NCBI GenBank assembly: GCA_037349315.1
Contig: JBAIAC010000006.1
Span: 17,519,501 to 17,583,500 of the forward strand
Direction of reading: 5' to 3'
DNA: 64,000 nt
DNA from: Chelydra serpentina
Taxonomy: Eukaryota; Chordata; Testudines; Chelydridae
Both the position numbers and the translations under genes were made by a program. Numbering within the stretch: position 1 is the first letter of the stretch; each line of letters opens with the position of its first letter. The notes under the pieces are model-generated. The model saw nothing but the letters and a program-made list of their open reading frames with translations, did no database searches and was not told where the DNA came from. Below are positions 12,037 to 23,855 of the stretch, in pieces.

Positions 12037-12586
12037 TTAGGATTGGTTCAAAAATATTTCATCAACATTGTTTTTTAATGCAAAATTGGGTTATTGACAA
12101 ACTTTTTTTTTTTTTTTCAAAATCTGTATGTGTTTCATGGAAAACTGACTCTTTTCTTTTTCATTGAAAACTGAAAAGTTTTGGCCAAAAAATGGAACTA
12201 ATTCTTTTTGGATATGTTACTACAGTGCCTCATGAAAGTAGTAGTTCTGTTTCCTCATGTCACTATTCTCTTCCATGGACTAGCCCACTGGCCAAGCTAC
12301 ATTTTCCATGATCCACCACAACCAGGGACTCCCATAATGTACCACCTCCCCTCTCCCAAAGGGAAAAACGGTGATGCATCATGGGAGATGTAGTTCAACT
12401 GGGGAGCCCAACCCATAGAGGAGAATGGGGAGATGAGAAAACTGAACTACAACTCCCAAAAGGCACCACAGCAACATTTCCAAACCTAAATATTTAAGGT
12501 TTTGGACAACATTTTTCAGTATTTGTATTTTCATTGAAATTTTTTTATTTTTCTGCAGGAATAAAAAACCTGAACCAGCTCTACGT
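12037..12586. repeat. inverted-repeat, MITE-like dispersed element
   Basis: The two halves are roughly palindromic. The left starts near attggttcaaaaatatttc and the right, read in reverse complement, starts gagctggttcaggtttttt. The centre holds tgatgcatcatgggagatgt and, on both strands, the actacaactccca motif. No open frame fits a transposase. No convincing TSD was found and the ends are loosely defined. Confidence 0.4.
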
Positions 12587-12587
12587 A

Positions 12588-12720
12588 GGGTCTGTTCTGG
12601 CTTTGTCACTAACCTGCTGGATGAACTTGAGCAAAAACTCTATGTCTCAGTACAATAGGAATAATTGTTAACTATGTTTCTTTCATAGGATTATTAGATC
12701 TATGAATGAAATCACTATAG
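12588..12720 (+). repeat. MIR-type SINE fragment
   Basis: The core and tail blocks of MIR are seen in forward order: gttctggctttgtcactaac, ggatgaacttgagcaaa, tatgtctcagtacaatagga and aggattattagatctatgaa. The tRNA-like head is missing; the MITE-like element abuts the point where it would be. Confidence 0.6.
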
Positions 12721-15540
12721 GGCCTGGATCTAGCAAAGTGCTCAAGAATGACCTGAAGAAGGTCTCTGTGTAGGCTTGAAAACTTGTCTCTGGAAGTCTA
12801 TCTTTAAGGGAAAATGTCTCCGTTGCTCTCAACTTATTCTCTGCTGAACATTTTTCTATATCACAAAATCACTGCAAAACTTAGCATGATTAACACTGCA
12901 GTCTCCCCTGAGGGGAGAACTGGGAATGATGGGGGCTGCAGAATTGATCATCAGTGCTTAGGCACCAAAGTGACCAGCCTAGATTATATGGTGTTTGATG
13001 CGAGAGAGTGAAAGAGAGAGATAGAATGGAGGTAAATTTCCAGAAGTAGGTAGGGAAGCTTGCTCCAGTAACTGCCTAAGAACCTGATTGGTGAGTTCCT
13101 GAGCCTGCTGGAAGGTGCCAGTACCCTCATCACCCAATGGGAGTTGAGTTCAGGCAATTGGCACCTTTCAGATTTGGGAATTAAGGACTGGATACTCCCT
13201 TCCGTTAACATGTGTGAAGGTCATAACCAGAATAAAGCCTGTGCAAGACCTGCCAGCATGATGGCTTTGTGAACAATTGCAGAGGGAAACAGAAATGTCT
13301 GTACTTGGCTCTAGCCCATGCTACTAGCCCTTTATTAGTCTACTGATTAAATTCACCTACAAAACAAAGCATTACTTATATTCCTTTAAACATATTTTCC
13401 TTACAATCACATTCTCCTTCATTAATGATCGCATGTTTTGTTTTGTTTTTCATGAGAGTCTTTTGAAGACAATTGGGAAATTATTTAGCTTCCTGGAATA
13501 TATTAGAATTTGTCAAGATCTTTGCTGCTGGTGGTGTTGTATTGTGCACTATCAATGCAGATGAGCAACAAATGTGCTTCTATAAATTGAATCTGACTCT
13601 GGTAGCTCCAAGGATAACCCAAGGCACAAAACTGGGGGACTATATATAGAGAGAGACAATCTCTCTCATTGCTTTACTCTACAAATCCTAATTAGTCCCA
13701 AAGGTTTTTTGTAATAAATTCAGGTAGGTAAAGCATAGAAACTTTTTTGTCAAGCATACTATGCAAAAAAGTAGGACAGTGACAAAAAAAAAAGCTGCAA
13801 ACAATTCTAGGCTTTTATTTTAAAAAGTGAATATTTATATACCAGCAGAGCTATCCATCCACAGGACAGGGATAGTCACTGTAAATAAGTTAAACAGCAG
13901 AAATCAATACATTCTTTTTAATTGAGTTCATCCTTATAAATTAACACAAATCCACCAATCCACAAGGGAAAAATAGCACATTTGTTTCCTTATTTATCAC
14001 AGATAAGGAGATCATTACCACTTCACGGTAGTGAGGTTGCCAGTTAAATAAAGAACTTTGCAGCTATTTGAATATCTAGGGGAAGTTACCTTTCCCAATA
14101 TATCTAACACAATCTCAGCTCCCAGGACTGTGAGCCAGGTTATGGGGCTTTAACTCGCACCGAATATTGCCTTACTCTGCAAGTTATCCCATTGTAGCCA
14201 TGAAAGTTATCCCATTGTAGCCATCCCATGAAAGGATCCGATTTTAGGAAAGGACAGAACAATGCAGAATAGCTACCAGCACCTCATGACAAGCAAATGA
14301 TGCTGAACTTGATGTGCAGTGAGAGGAACCCTGATGTCCTGCATTAGCTCGCAACTTGACCTCTGTTCATAGCCTGTGATTAAGTATCCATAGACTTGTC
14401 TGCTCTGCTGCACTTCTGACTGCTGTATGCAAATCTGTGAATCTGAAAATGAAAACATTCTTTCTGTAGTCAAATGCTTCACATTTTCCATTATTGGGAA
14501 ACACACACTCCCTGTTATCCCTGTTAACACTCTGACTCACTTTAGCCATTGGAATTGTCCACTTCTACATATAGTTTATTCTCATTAATTATCTGATTCT
14601 CATATATCACTCTAACAAGAACAAACGTATGGGTACAATTTCCAAAACTGCCTAAGTAATTTAGGAGCCTAAGTGCCATTTTCAAAAGGCCAGACTTTTG
14701 AAGGCATTTAGGCACATAAAAATGCAGACAGGTGCCCATTGCGATCTTCAAAAACACCTACTTGCCTAACTCCCATTGAGTTCACTATACCAGACTCTCC
14801 AAAAGAGGTGGGAAGGCACTGATATAAGGAATGAGGTCATGGCCTTGCTTTCCCTCCATCTTGTACAGTGCAGATGGAGGGATGGTGCACTCAGTCTTCT
14901 GGTCTTTCTCGCTAGTTATGGCCTTTAACCACCTTGAGGGTGAATAAAACAAAACAATCTTTACTTTTATTTATGACAATTCAAGCACCCAAATTACTTT
15001 GCCCAGCTAGAATACCAGTGATGGACAAATATAGCTCAGTAAAACAGCAGTTGTTCGTAGGTTTTGATGCTTAGAAATAGACTTTTCCTCAGGCACTTTC
15101 TTCCTCATCAGCTCATACAGCATTTTCTGTTTATGCACTCAGTAACATCCATTGATCAATTACCCAGCTGTACTGGGCATAAGGGAAAATAATAGTGTGT
15201 TGTCAGATAAAAAATAAAAATGAAGCATTCTTATACTTAGTGTCAGTATTATTAAATATCTATGCCTTGTTTAATTTCTGTAAAGTGCCATGCACAACTA
15301 TACATAATAATAATTATAATTATCATTGAGAATATATGTTATTATTTACTTGTATTTTGGTAGCTTCTAGAGGCTCTAATAAGGAAAAGTTTTCTATGGT
15401 GATAGATGAAACAGCCTACCTGTTGAAGACAGCGGATAGGAAAATAATCCTGGATCTTCAGCTTCAAAGCATTGGTTTCTGTCAATCAAGCTAAAGGAAT
15501 ATTTTAGTTAAGTGGCAGCAGTTGTAGGATATTATCCTCT
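12721..15540. other. unannotated DNA
   Basis: No gene is supported. A 23-base unit (aagttatcccattgtagcca plus tga) is directly repeated at about 14,181 and 14,204. Around 14,640-14,790 the sequence alternates cctaagtaatttaggagcct and tttaggcacat motifs in opposite orientations, as in small palindromic dispersed repeats of reptiles and birds. The rest is AT-rich without recognised structure. Confidence 0.35.
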
Positions 15541-15544
15541 AAGT

Positions 15545-15785
15545 CAGGGGTCTCAAACTCAACTTACCACGAGGGCCACATGAGGACTATTGCATTGGCC
15601 CGAGGACCGCATCACTGACCCCGTCCCCTCGCAGCCCCCGGCCCCGCCCCCACTCCACCCCTTCTCTGCCTCCTCCCCTGAGCGTGCGGCTCCCCGCTCC
15701 TCCCCCCTCCCTCCCAGAAACCGCAAAGCTGCCAGACAGCTGTTCTGGCGGCAGAACTTCAGAATGTAACTCGGGGCAAGGCTGA
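15545..15785 (+). mobile_element. hAT-type element, 5' end only
   Basis: The terminal sequence caggggtctcaaactcaact followed by gagggccacatgaggact and tggcccgaggaccgcatcac matches the left end of the complete 321-bp hAT at 54,958-55,278. A GC-rich interior follows, and the 3' terminus is not identified, so this copy is truncated or diverged. No transposase is present. Confidence 0.6.
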
Positions 15786-17605
15786 GCTGGTTGGTTTTTG
15801 TTTTGTTTATTTTAAATACTTTTGAAAAAAAGTTTCACTTTCAAAAACAATTTCAAAAGACCCTTGTGTGTCAATTTCAAAGACACTGTAAACATAGTGG
15901 GAGGGTCTCAGGATACTGACAGAAAACAGTGTGTTCTTTTTAAGGTCAATTAAAGTGTAACCCCCAAAATGCTTTTTTGCTGTTACTTCCTTCCCTTCCC
16001 CCTCCCTTCTTTTCCTAGTATTCTGTTGCTTACACATATTGCTGAGTTGTGAGCCTTATGGGATGCCTCAATTTGATTTTTTTCTTGTGTGTCGAGTTTT
16101 CTTCTCCCCCAGTGCTTCACCCCATGTGTCAGAAAGATGTGGGATTTCTTCTCAGCTCACCTCCATTAGCCTTCTCTGGCTGCCATATGCCCCTAGTAGG
16201 ACCCAAACTGCTTGTCCTGGGACAGAAAAAAAATTCAGAAAAAGGTAGACTCCAAAACAAAGGGAAAGAGAGAGAGAGCAAATGGGAGGAAAGAAAGAAT
16301 TGGAGACAGGGGTGGATCTTGTAGTCTCCTGCTAGTTGCTTTTTCTGCTATATTACCCTTCTTCTCCCTTGGTGTGTAAGTTGCACTCCTGTTACATACC
16401 CACTGGTTACCTGATCAGTGCAAGTTACACTCTCTTCAATGCTCTCATTTTCTGAATAACTTATACATGATCCACATGCTACCCAATTACTTATTCACGG
16501 CTAGGTCTGGCTGAGTTATTAATTGCAAAAATTTCAATCAGATTTTTCAACTTAACACTTTAGCCACACGGGTTTTAAAATTGTGGTCTCAACCCTTTTT
16601 TCTGTGAATAATTACAGAAACTTTCTTGATTTCTTTGAATGTGTAAGAAAGAATTCTCCAAATAGTGTACGCAAACAAATTTCAATCTGTGTTCGTCATG
16701 GACTGTTCACTATTTTTTTAGTGTGTCATCTAAGTCGTATAGTATTGTTTCTGTACCCTGATTGGTTGGCTGTTTTTAAATAGGAGAATAAGGAATAATG
16801 AATAGCAAATAAATCACTTCCTGGTATGAATTTTCAGACAACTAATTTCCTGTGTTAACATTTGTAAAATAAGGGGGTTTGTAACTATTTTCATTAAGCC
16901 CTGGGGGCTTTCTTAACACTCACATACAATAAATAATCATATGATCCCACAAAGAGTAGTGAACAAAGTTGCTTATTTTCAAATTAGTTTTCCTATAGCT
17001 CTGTTCCCTGCTGAATTTAGTTCACTGTCTCCTGTTCCAAAAACACTGGCATGCAAGTTTATACTAACTGAACTCTCAGAGGAAACATGTAAACATCTGA
17101 GCAGTACATGCTAGGGGTGTATATGCAGAGACCAAAACATTACACAAGTAGCATTGAGAATCTGTCATCCCAAGAACCTTGACGTCTTTGAATAAGTTTA
17201 GAACCATTAGCATGAGCCTCACAATGTTACCTTCTAAAGTTCCAGTCAGTCTTTTTTTTAATGATTGTTATTGAGTCAAGGTCATGGACTCCATTCTGCG
17301 AGGTGCTGTACAAACTCCGAACAAAATGACAGTTCCTGCCCCAAAGATCTTACAATCTGTGTATGAGACAAGACACAACAAATGAATACAGACAGACTGA
17401 ATGTGGAATACAAAGCAACAGAGACTATATTGGTCAGCATGATAGGCTGTGTAGCAGACTAACCAAGGTCAAGGTTTTTTGTAGATCAGGATCACAGCAA
17501 TAAATGCTAGTTACTGTACAGACACAAAGAATATCCCTGTCCCAAAGAGTATCATTTATTCATTATTATTCAAGATTTTGATACCCTTCTATTGAACAGT
17601 CCATG
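15786..17605. other. unannotated DNA with an old repeat tail near 17.3 kb
   Basis: No gene is recognised. From about 17,270 to 17,365 the reverse strand reads like an old L2/MIR-type 3' tail (cctgccccaaagatcttaca on the plus strand, next to gaggtgctgtacaaact). The rest shows short unrelated frames only. Confidence 0.35.
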
Positions 17606-17609
17606 AAGA

Positions 17610-17804
17610 CAGGGCCGGCTGTAGGCACCAGCCTAGGAAGCACATGCTTGGGGCGGCACATTGTAAGGGGCGGCATTCAGGCAAAATCTTAGGGCGGCAA
17701 ATTCCGTTCCCGCTTTTTTTTTTTTTTGGCTTCGGCGGCGCTCTGGGAGGTTGTTTTTGTGGGTTTTTTTGGCCCAGGGTGCAAAAAAGCCAGAGCCGGC
17801 CCTG
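17610..17804. mobile_element. short non-autonomous hAT element (195 bp)
   Basis: The ends are inverted: cagggccggctgtagg on the left and ccagagccggccctg on the right. They are bracketed by an 8-bp duplication, catgaaga (17,602-17,609) and cataaaga (17,805-17,812), matching at 7 of 8 positions. An 8-bp duplication with CAGGG ends is the hallmark of hAT transposons. The interior has repeated ggggcggca and a poly-T run but no coding sequence, so it depended on a transposase made elsewhere. Confidence 0.85.
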
Positions 17805-17812
17805 CATAAAGA

Positions 17813-20636
17813 GTCACATTGAAATGAATGACTACTTGTGGATTAAGCTGCTACTAAACCAGAGTATGAATATCAGACTCTTGCCCTATATGGCTGATTT
17901 ATTAACTTAGATCATATTGTAATCAGTTGAAATCAAAGTCAGACAACTGATATTTAAAACCCTCTCTGATTCAGTGTAGATAAAGGATATTTTATAACAA
18001 TGATTCAGACAGACTGCAGCTCGAGTTGTACACTTTCACATATTCCATATGAAACAAACTGTGCATTAAATTGGGATGAACTACAGCATTTCACAGTGGG
18101 AAGAATACATTAGATTAAAATCGTGCATAGTCTTAAATATGTGCTTAGAACCGTGGAGTGTTGCAAGAGAGGTAAGTACCATACAAAGTTATTTAAAGTG
18201 CTAGTAATTGACTTTATCATTTACAAACACATGAACAGATACAAATACTTGCAATCTCCGCCAAATTAATTCTCAGCTCAGAGCTCGCTTGTGTTAAGGT
18301 TCTAAGTTACTTGGACTGAATTACCAGACAAAAAGTTATCTGTCTGAAGAACTTGTAAGTCTAAGATTATCTAACACACATGAACAAAATGGTATTTGTA
18401 AAGTGGATAGTGATAAGAAATTTGCCATTGCTGCAATCCAAATAAATTACCCACTTAAAGTAGAAATCTGCAAGATCACCATAGCTCAGGATGAGTGTTT
18501 GAAATGAAGTGGGGAAAGAAGGGAGACTTCCTCAACACTGCTTAGCACAGCCCCATCTCTGGATACTTATAACCCATTCTTGCCATAAATGATTTTGCCT
18601 GATTAAGCGATACAACACATCTATGAAGGACGTATGTAAATATTCCCTCCATATTATAGATAGGACAACTCGAGCACAGAGGATCTTAATTTTCAAAGGG
18701 CTGGGTTGGCTCAAACAGGTATTGAGGGAGCCCAGATGTAGGCACAGAAGGAACATGAGCATCCAACAGCTCTATTGTCAGTTGTACACACAACCTATTG
18801 TCTCTGCCATCTCCATTTCTACTTATAGCACTTCTCTATCAGCGCAGGGGCTGATGATGTCATCCTACTGTTCTCTTGGGACACCGGGACCATGTGATGG
18901 GATTAGTAAAGTGTCAGAAATGACCTTCGACGGAGCAGTTTGCAAGTATGAAATTTTGAAATGGGCCATCGCACATTGGCTGGAAACAGTGGTGAGGTTT
19001 TGAAAATCCTATTGCCCGAGTGCTCAACCGGCAGCCAAGAGCACATACCCTTTTGTGCACCCAATAAGGACAGCAGATTTTCAGAGCAGTAGCAATGGCT
19101 GCACTTTTGCTTGGAAAATTGCTCAGTGGCTCCCCACACTTTCGCTTTCCAAATTCCCAAATGGCTTCCCAAATCCTCTGCAGAATGCCCTAGATGGGGC
19201 CCTTTGAGAATTCCTCTGCAAGTGACTTCCCCAGCACTGTACAGTGCATCACTGTTAGAGCTGGGATTAAAACACAGGTGCTGCTGCTCCTCTGCTTAGA
19301 GCTCTAGACAAGGCCACCTTTGCAAAGGTTGTTGCTATTTTTGTTTTTACTCATTTCCTTTTACAAAAGCACAGATCTGATTTTCAGAAAGTGTTGAGCA
19401 CCACCCTTTGGTAGTCAGGCTTCTTTAGGATGACTCATGTTGAGCACCCAAAAATTGAGGTACTCAGTATCACTAGTTACTTTGGACATTTTTGTCTATA
19501 ATTAATATGTATAACTTGCAATACCAAGATATGCACATACTTAAGATGAGCAAATGAATAATCTCCTTGTTGAATCATCTCCCTTATCCTTCCTCTCTCC
19601 TTCCCATTTTATCATCACTGCAGTCCACTAGGTCCATTATTAAATTGTAAGCCCTTCAGGGCAAGAGTAATATCTGTGTGTTTTTACTATGAAAAGCCCA
19701 ACACTTGGGCATGGTAAAAAAAATGATCATATAGATCTATGATTCAGGCAGCACCACTCACTGCAGAATCTATCATCATGAGGTCTCTCTCAACTGATGT
19801 CCTTGGACAGCCTGGTGATATGCCCAGTGAGTGAAATGCACATAGACACAAAGGCCCTGACTCTGCAGTTGGATTTCTAAAGGTAGACACTATGGCTACT
19901 GTGGGTCTGATTTGTCGGGTTTGGGCCAGAACAGCAATGCAAGGTATAAATTGATGCTAGCAAAGTCACAACACAGACACACACATGCACACATTATCCT
20001 AACCCAACAATTTCCATTAGCACTGCATGAATAGCCCTAAATCAGTGTTTCCAACTGTTTCATGGCCATTACACTTCTGAAATTAAAACAGACCATAGCC
20101 TTTAAAAGAACATAATAAACATTTTAAAAAATAAATATGGAAGCCAATAAATGTACAGGATTATATTTATTGAGGAAGAGCTGGTACTGCCACATAGAAC
20201 ATTATGCTGTTAAAATATGTGCAAGTACCTCTAAATTGCTGAATATTAACATGGATTTCACTGAATTAATCTGTGCTTTCAGCTACTTGTTTAAATACAG
20301 CCATCATGTCTGCAAGAGAATGAGCAATTTTGCAGATGTTCCCTTTAAATGTGTAGGCTCTGTCCCAGTCCTAGCATCTCTGTTCTGCAGCCATTTCACA
20401 TCACTGAATAGGTTAATGCCTAGGATTTTCCCCAGATTTGCATCTGTGGAGAGGGAGGCAGCTCTTTTTGGGGAGGGAAAGTTTATGAGGGGAGGAGACA
20501 GGCTGAACATGGATGGGAAGGGCTCAGAGGAATGAGCATCCCCTCAAAACAATCTGGGGACAAAATACAGAACTAGGCCATTTTATTAGAAGTCTTTTCA
20601 CAATGCAAAACAAGCACTCTCCTTAACGTGTGCTTA
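17813..20636. other. unannotated DNA
   Basis: No gene is supported. The longest open stretches (near 18.6-19.0 kb and 20.1-20.5 kb) have no recognisable domain, signal peptide or codon pattern. A short string near 19,645 (attgtaagcccttcagggca) resembles the 3' part of an old L2/MIR-type repeat. Around 18,640-18,680 a MIR-like block may be present. Confidence 0.35.
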
Positions 20637-20760
20637 GTGGGGGAGAGAGAGAGAGAGAGAGAGAGTTTGTAAAAATCTCTGTAGCTGATGTAGTAAGCTC
20701 CAAAGGTCCCTGGTTCAATCCTGTCCACCGACAACTGGGGTCTGTCGGCATTACCCCATC
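20637..20760 (+). repeat. GA microsatellite next to a tRNA-like SINE head
   Basis: A (GA)n run of about 22 bases (20,644-20,665) is followed by tgtagctgatgtagtaagct, resembling a pol III A box, and ggttcaatcc (20,712-20,721), resembling a B box. The distance between the boxes is about 30 bases, shorter than in a tRNA, so this is at best a degenerate SINE head. Confidence 0.4.
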
Positions 20761-20999
20761 ATCTAAATAATAAATAGGATGAAGCTTAAAATGCTGGAGC
20801 GATAGGATTGACCCAAGAAGTGAGGGTGCATTTTTCCAGGGATAGTATTTTCTCTGGCATGGTTTTTTTCCTCTGGGCTCACTCTCAAAGTTTTCCTACT
20901 CTTCCTCCTCTCCACTTGTACATCCCTGGGCCAAAGGGGCCCAGAGCAAAGGAGAAAAAAAAACACCAGGAGCACCGAGAGGGCTGAGAGAATAAGAAT

Positions 21000-21190
21000 A
21001 ACACCTAGCTTTTATAACTGATTGTACAAAGGAGATCAGTACCATTATCCCCATTTTACAGATGGGGAAAGTGAGGCACAGAACAGGGACATGACTTGCA
21101 CAAAGTGACCCAGCAGACCAATGGCAGAGCAAGAAACAGAACCTAGGCCTCCTGAGTGCCCGTACAGTGCTCTAATCACTAGGCAGCACT
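21000..21190 (-). repeat. MIR-type SINE, reverse strand
   Basis: On the plus strand the typical reverse-complement MIR string is seen: ccattatccccattttacag, atggggaaagtgaggcacag, then acttgcacaaagtgacccag, ggcagagcaagaaacagaa and cctaggcctcctgagtgc, ending near gtgctctaatcactaggc, which is the tRNA-like head in reverse. The copy is nearly complete and better preserved than the others in this window. Confidence 0.85.
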
Positions 21191-21548
21191 GCCTAGATGT
21201 TTATAGGTGACTGGGTGGGAGACAGTTGGAGAAGGGTTTTTTTATTCTATGTTATTACTGTAGCACAAAGTAGTTTCTTCGTTTTGTTTCTGTAACTATT
21301 TCTAATCCCTTCCTCCCTCCATCAGCTTTCTTTACAAATAGGGATTAGCTCCTGCTGAGAAATTCTTCCTGAACCTAAAAGTAAGTATATAAATGAACAA
21401 ACAACAACAACATTACATTTCATTAGTCTTTGCCCTTTCCCGCACACAAAGCAACTAATAAATTAATAAGCTACAGAATGTAATCCTCATAGACACAGCC
21501 TCCAGCACTTCTCGTTTGGAGTCTCATTCATCAAAGGGCAGTTTACAA
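21191..21548. other. unannotated DNA
   Basis: Between the MIR and the CR1 there is AT-rich sequence with no recognised feature. Confidence 0.5.
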
Positions 21549-22193
21549 TGGTGCAGTTTACAACTAGGGACCGAATGGCTGGGCAGCAGTTCTGCAGAAA
21601 AGGACCTAGGGGTTACAGTGGACGAAAAGCTGAATATGAGTCAACAGTGTGCCCTTGTTGCCAAGAAGGCTAACGGCATTTTGGGCTGTATAAGTAGGGG
21701 CATTTCCAGCAGATCGAGGGACGTGATTATTCCCCTCTATTCGGCACTGGTGAGGCCTCATTTGGAGTACTGTGTCCAGTTTTGGGCCCCACACTACAAG
21801 AAGGATGTGGATAAATTGGAAAGAGTCCAGCGGAGGGCAACAAAAATGATTAGGGGGCTGGAGCACATGACTTATGAGGAGAGGCTGAGGGAACTGGGAT
21901 TGTTTAGCCTGCAGAAGAGAAGAGTGAGGGGGGATTTGATAGCTGCTTTCAACTACCTAAAAGGGGGTTCCAAAGAGGATGGATCTAGACTGTTCTCAGT
22001 GGTAGAAGATGACAGAACAAGGAGTAATGGTCTCAAGTTGCAGAGGGGGAGGTTTAGGTTGGATATTAGGAAAAACCTTTTCACTAGTAGGGTGGTGAAG
22101 CACTGGAATGGGTTACCTAGGGAGGTGGTGGAATCTCCTTCCTTGGAGGTTTTTAAGGTCAGGCTTGACAAAGCCCTGGCTGGGATGATTTAG
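21516..22193 (+). pseudogene. CR1 ORF2 C-terminal fragment, open frame
   Basis: The frame is open for 225 codons, of which about the first 12 lie in flanking DNA. The rest is the carboxy-terminal ORF2 domain: [73 protein letters not shown] and a final KALAGMI. The endonuclease and RT catalytic parts are missing. The absence of stops suggests a relatively recent insertion; no function is expected. Confidence 0.92.
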
Positions 22194-22281
22194 TTGGGGT
22201 TGGTCCTGCTTTGAGCAGGGGGTTGGACTAGATGACCTCCTGAGATCCCTTCCAACCCTGAGATTCTATGATTCTATGATG
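21549..22281 (+). mobile_element. CR1 LINE, 5'-truncated, forward strand
   Basis: The element starts late in ORF2 and ends in a well preserved CR1 tail: ttggtcctgctttgagcagg, gggttggactagatgacc, cttccaaccctgagattcta and the octamer repeat ttctatgattctatga. It shares its 3' end with the fragment at 1.71-1.83 kb. No TSD is obvious, which is common for CR1. Confidence 0.96.
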
Positions 22282-23428
22282 GGTTAAGGTCGTAGTCCAG
22301 GGGAGTCGGGTTCCTCTTCATACAGATAGATGAGAAAATTGTTCCATGGCTGCTGATTCAGTGAGAAAAACAGATAAAGATTCTCAGTTATTTTCATATT
22401 CTGAAAATGTGTTGTCAGATGCCTGAACTTAGGCAAGCGATACTCCTTTCCTGTAGCTGTGTAAACATTTGTATGGAGAGGAAACTGCTGAATTCTGCAG
22501 GGTTTTCTTAAATTACCATTACATACAAATAAAATGAGGGCCAGCACCTCATCTGCTATAAACCAGCAAAGCTACACCAATATACAGCATCTGAGAATCT
22601 GGCCCATAAGCTTATACAAAGCAGAGTGATCAAAAAGTACTCTTCCCCTCTACTAAATAAAAATACATCATCCAGAGCTTTGCTACTTTGCTTCAGATGC
22701 TTTCACATGACTCGAAATCTCATTTTTTGGCCAATTTTTGTTTGGGTTTTTTGCTTTGAAACATACATGCAGCCAACTGCTGCTCAAGAAATTTTACCCA
22801 TGAAATTTCAGGTGAAATCAATTTGTTGGTCACAGTTGTAATATTCCCTTTCTGTTTTGTAGGAGAGGGGAGAGAAAAATTTATGCTGCTGCTGCAACTG
22901 CCCCTTTTTAGTTCGTTCCAAGTTCTCTTTTCCAAAATATGGTGGATAGTGATGCTCCAGGCCTTTTCACTTTATGCAGCCATTTAGAATCCTTGCAGAG
23001 TGAGTGCACAGTGTGTGTTATGCTGCTACCAGTGTAAGTAAGTGGAAAATTCTGATTTGGAAACAGTTTATCCCTACCTTGTACTCAATATGCACAGGAG
23101 TGCACGACCACACAAGCTGCAAGGCAGTGCAAAATGAGGCCCTGTGTCTGATCTTACCATTACATTAGGAACTAAACTTGAACAACAGTGCATACAGTCA
23201 TGTAAACGCATACACGGAGAGACAATCCATTGTCATATTATGTTTGTTTTACTCCAGATCTGAGGATCAAAACCAGCGTCTCTCATAGTCCTTTATCAGG
23301 AGCATCCCTAGGTTTTATTCCAGAATAGGATTCAATTTAATGTATCGTCATGTTGTGCCCCCCACCCCTCCTTAGCTCTACATTTTCAGTTCAAAGGGGC
23401 ACCTAGTAGTGTCACTTTTATTGTTATT
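22282..23428. other. unannotated DNA
   Basis: No gene or classified repeat is seen. Short frames lack recognisable domains. Confidence 0.45.
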
Positions 23429-23512
23429 GGGCCAGATCCCCACCTGATACAAATCCACAAGTTCCACTGAATAAAGTACCTAAACTGATTTACAGCCAGT
23501 GAGGATCTGGCC
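23429..23512. repeat. small palindromic MITE-like repeat
   Basis: The ends gggccagatcc and ggatctggcc are inverted, enclosing about 60 bases with ctgatttacagccagtg. The flanks ttgttatt and tgttatat share tgttat, a possible short target duplication. Similar 'gccagatcc' palindromes are dispersed in reptile genomes. No coding capacity. Confidence 0.45.
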
Positions 23513-23715
23513 TGTTATATTTTTGCTGGCACAACTAAATATAATTAATTGTCATTCCAGAATCATCCTAGTTATCCTCACTTCTGACAAGCTGAAGAAA
23601 AGCTTGTTAATTCCTCCTATGCAAGAGAAATGAGTGAATGCCATCACTGGAGACTGCATGCCTGCTTTGTTTTATGCACAGGGTTTTTTTTTTAAATATG
23701 GAGTTCACTTGCAAA

Positions 23716-23847
23716 AAAACCCCACAAACCTCCCCAAAACCTCCCGCCGCCGATCGGCGGAACAAAAAAACAAACAAAAAACCCTTGGGTGGCAGGCGCA
23801 GGGCCTGATTCCAGGGCATCACCGGAATCGGCTTAAAGGCGGCCCTG
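23716..23847. mobile_element. short hAT-like element, left end degraded
   Basis: The right end, ttaaaggcggccctg, is inverted relative to the CAGGGCCGCC start of the hAT at 26.9 kb. It is followed by cttgcaat (23,848-23,855), and cttgcaaa occurs at 23,708-23,715, which would be an 8-bp duplication with one mismatch. The left terminus is poorly conserved. The interior has ccgccgccgatcggcgg. Confidence 0.55.
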
Positions 23848-23855
23848 CTTGCAAT

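Noticed and set aside
18623..19003. 126-codon open frame
   Set aside because: No domain and possibly overlapping an old MIR; not supported as a gene.
20137..20535. 132-codon open frame
   Set aside because: No recognisable domain, no splice or promoter context; probably chance.
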